Source: an uncultured Lachnospiraceae bacterium (GTDB lineage Bacteria > Bacillota_A > Clostridia > Lachnospirales > Lachnospiraceae). From it: DNA of 6,544 bases. The stretch covers positions 1 through 6,544 of the forward strand of contig CADBNG010000050.1 of assembly GCA_902795985.1 (NCBI GenBank), read 5' to 3'. How positions within the stretch are numbered: the stretch's first letter is position 1; the number at the start of each line of letters is the position of its first letter. Below the pieces are notes generated by a model. That model was given only the letters and a program-made list of their open reading frames with translations. It searched no databases and was not told where the DNA came from. Both the position numbers and the translations under genes were made by a program. Positions 5,725-6,544 of this stretch are shown one piece after another.

Positions 5725-5750
5725 TGTGTCCCGGGAAGTTCCGGGACACA
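5725..5750. other. Perfect 10-bp hairpin just upstream of lysS
   Basis: TGTGTCCCGG, six-base loop, CCGGGACACA form a perfect 10-pair stem that ends 15 bases before the lysS ribosome site as read on the minus strand. No T-run follows on that strand, so it is not a standard terminator. It could mark an RNA-processing or pausing site, or shield the 5' end of a processed lysS message. Confidence 0.6.
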
Positions 5751-5773
5751 TCAATGGTTCTTTTTATCCGATC

Positions 5774-5791
5774 CCAGCCTTTTGGGGCCGG
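5774..5791 (-). other. Second hairpin in the greA-lysS gap
   Basis: On the minus strand CCGGCC, loop CCAAAA, GGCTGG can form a six-pair stem with one G-U pair. It is short, but it pairs fully only in the minus-strand RNA, in line with that strand being transcribed. No T-run follows directly, and its function is unknown. Confidence 0.35.
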
Positions 5792-5811
5792 TTCCTGTAT
5801 GCGGCATGATC

Positions 5812-5831
5812 TCTGCCCGTTTATGGGCAGA
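5812..5831. other. Hairpin 14 bases after the greA stop
   Basis: TCTGCCC, six-base loop, GGGCAGA form a perfect seven-pair stem shortly after the greA stop. On the minus strand it is followed by GATCATG, not T residues, so full termination is unlikely. It may slow exonucleases at the greA 3' end while allowing read-through to lysS. Confidence 0.5.
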
Positions 5832-5845
5832 ATCTCTTCTTTCGC

Positions 5846-6331
5846 TCAGATCTCCGCTTTTTTTATGGACAGGATCTTATATTTGATCGATCCGGCCGGC
5901 GTTTCGACGGTCACGACCTGATTGCGCTTCGCGCCGATCAGTGCCTTGCCGATGGGGGATTCATTGGAGATGTAGCCCAGGCGGCTGTTCGCCTCCGTGC
6001 TGCCGACGATGGTGTATTCCACTTTCTCATCAAACTCCTTGTCCAGAAGTTTTACTTTGGAGCCGATGCCGATCACACCGCTTTCGTAATCTTCGTCCGT
6101 TACGACTTCTGCGTTTTTCAGAATTTTTTCGATCTCGCTGATCCGGGCTTCGATGTCACGCTGCTCATCCTTTGCGGCATCATATTCGGCATTCTCGGAA
6201 AGATCGCCCTGCTCTCTGGCTTCCTTAATCTTTTCCGCAATCCGTTTGCGTTCTTCGACTTTAAGGAAAGTCAGTTCGTCTTCGAGTTTCTTCAGGCCTG
6301 CATAGGTCAGAACGTTCTTTTTCTCTTCCAT
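5846..6331 (-). CDS. greA: Transcription elongation factor GreA
   Basis: GreA enters the secondary channel of RNA polymerase and stimulates cleavage of backtracked transcripts, rescuing stalled complexes. The 161-residue product has the N-terminal coiled coil with LTYAGLKKLEDELTFLK and the hallmark GDLSENAEYDAA, whose Asp and Glu form the acidic tip that holds the catalytic metal. RISEIEKIL.NAEV follows, and then the C-terminal FKBP-like domain (IGSKVKLLD, SRLGYISNESPIGKALIG, GSIKYKIL). Length is normal for Bacillota GreA (about 157-162). The start is uncertain: the frame opens further up with an ATG at 6346 and a TTG at 6355, but AGG abuts that ATG with no spacing. I prefer the ATG at 6331 for family length, although its GGAT-like site is about 11 bases away. 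It is the first gene of the unit with lysS; this pairing is common in Bacillota. Confidence 0.96.
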   Translation of the reverse strand: MEEKKNVLTYAGLKKLEDELTFLKVEERKRIAEKIKEAREQGDLSENAEYDAAKDEQRDIEARISEIEKILKNAEVVTDEDYESGVIGIGSKVKLLDKEFDEKVEYTIVGSTEANSRLGYISNESPIGKALIGAKRNQVVTVETPAGSIKYKILSIKKAEI

Positions 6332-6362
6332 GGTACTGCTTTTCATCCTTTCCAAACTGCTT

Positions 6363-6421
6363 GCGGTAATGGGATAACCGTACAGCGTGCAGCGCGCGCA
6401 GCCGCATTGCGATTATCCCGC
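6363..6421 (-). promoter_or_regulatory. Structured 5' leader of greA with two competing pairings
   Basis: Transcription from the upstream promoter would start near 6417. On the minus strand GGGATAA (6419-6413) can pair with TTATCCC (6377-6371), closing a large hairpin with a very G+C-rich loop. Alternatively GCGG..TAAT (6421-6412, with a two-base bulge) can pair with ATTACCGC (6370-6363). The two pairings share bases and exclude each other. Because the start point falls within the first arm, the transcript may lack the outermost bases of either pairing. A regulatory role is only a possibility. Confidence 0.35.
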
Positions 6422-6423
6422 TT

Positions 6424-6452
6424 ATTTTATTAGAAAGGAAAATGCTTGTCAA
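6424..6452 (-). promoter_or_regulatory. Strong sigma-A promoter upstream of greA-lysS
   Basis: On the minus strand the -35 box TTGACA (complement of 6447-6452) is perfect, the spacer is exactly 17 bases, and the -10 box is TAAAAT (complement of 6424-6429; 5 of 6). Expected start is near 6417, about 85 bases before the chosen greA ATG. It is the best promoter in the window and fits a highly expressed housekeeping unit. Confidence 0.85.
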
Positions 6453-6544
6453 GAGAGGGGAAGAGGGAAAAAGCGATCATGGCCTAAGCCTCTGCAAAAC
6501 ACTTGTTCAGGACCGCATTTCAAAAGGAAAGAAAGCGCAAGATA

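Noticed and set aside
5700..5845. T-box or lysine riboswitch upstream of lysS
   Set aside because: The gap is too short, lacks the T-box core, and has no terminator before lysS. Only simple hairpins are visible.
6453..6544. End of an upstream gene, or a plus-strand gene start, at the right edge
   Set aside because: Minus-strand frames reach stops within the segment without a recognisable C-terminus, and no ribosome site plus start appears on the plus strand. The segment is too short to decide.

Overview
This 6.5 kb window looks like chromosomal DNA from a Gram-positive anaerobe of the Bacillota, most likely class Clostridia. The clues are strong AGGAG-type ribosome sites, the adjacent pair greA-lysS, a lysyl-tRNA synthetase carrying an extra C-terminal tRNA-binding domain, and the protein sequence style. 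Genus cannot be fixed from this sequence alone.

Layout, left to right. (1) Positions 1-1437, plus strand: a UshA/YfkN-type 5'-nucleotidase family metallophosphoesterase, cut off at its 5' end by the window edge. (2) Positions about 1480-3558, minus strand: a compact gene set that is visibly poorer in G+C than both flanks. In transcription order it holds a 37-residue small ORF resembling the start of a Tn916-type integrase, an OGG1-type 8-oxoguanine DNA glycosylase, a possible 30-residue ORF, a Dabb-family (stress-responsive A/B barrel) protein, a class I SAM-dependent methyltransferase, and a possible 18-codon ORF that breaks off near the nucleotidase gene. Junctions are 4-base GTGA overlaps or very short gaps, so this is probably one operon. 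A promoter with a perfect TATAAT, set inside an imperfect inverted repeat, and a near-ideal AAGGAGG ribosome site lie just upstream. (3) Positions 3559-3590: a clear intrinsic terminator for the next transcript. (4) Positions 3624-6331, minus strand: lysS and, upstream of it, greA. They are read from a strong TTGACA-17-TAAAAT promoter at 6424-6452 through a leader that can form a hairpin. The 146-base greA-lysS gap holds three hairpins, none followed by a T-run. (5) Positions 6453-6544: I see no gene I can support.

Functionally, greA-lysS is a housekeeping transcription and translation unit: a transcript-cleavage factor plus tRNA charging. The low-G+C set downstream looks like an accessory insertion between the lysS terminator and the nucleotidase gene. 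My main inference is that the start region of a decayed integrase gene (promoter, ribosome site and first codons) now drives translation of the DNA glycosylase and the genes behind it. This rests on pattern recognition and needs a homology search.
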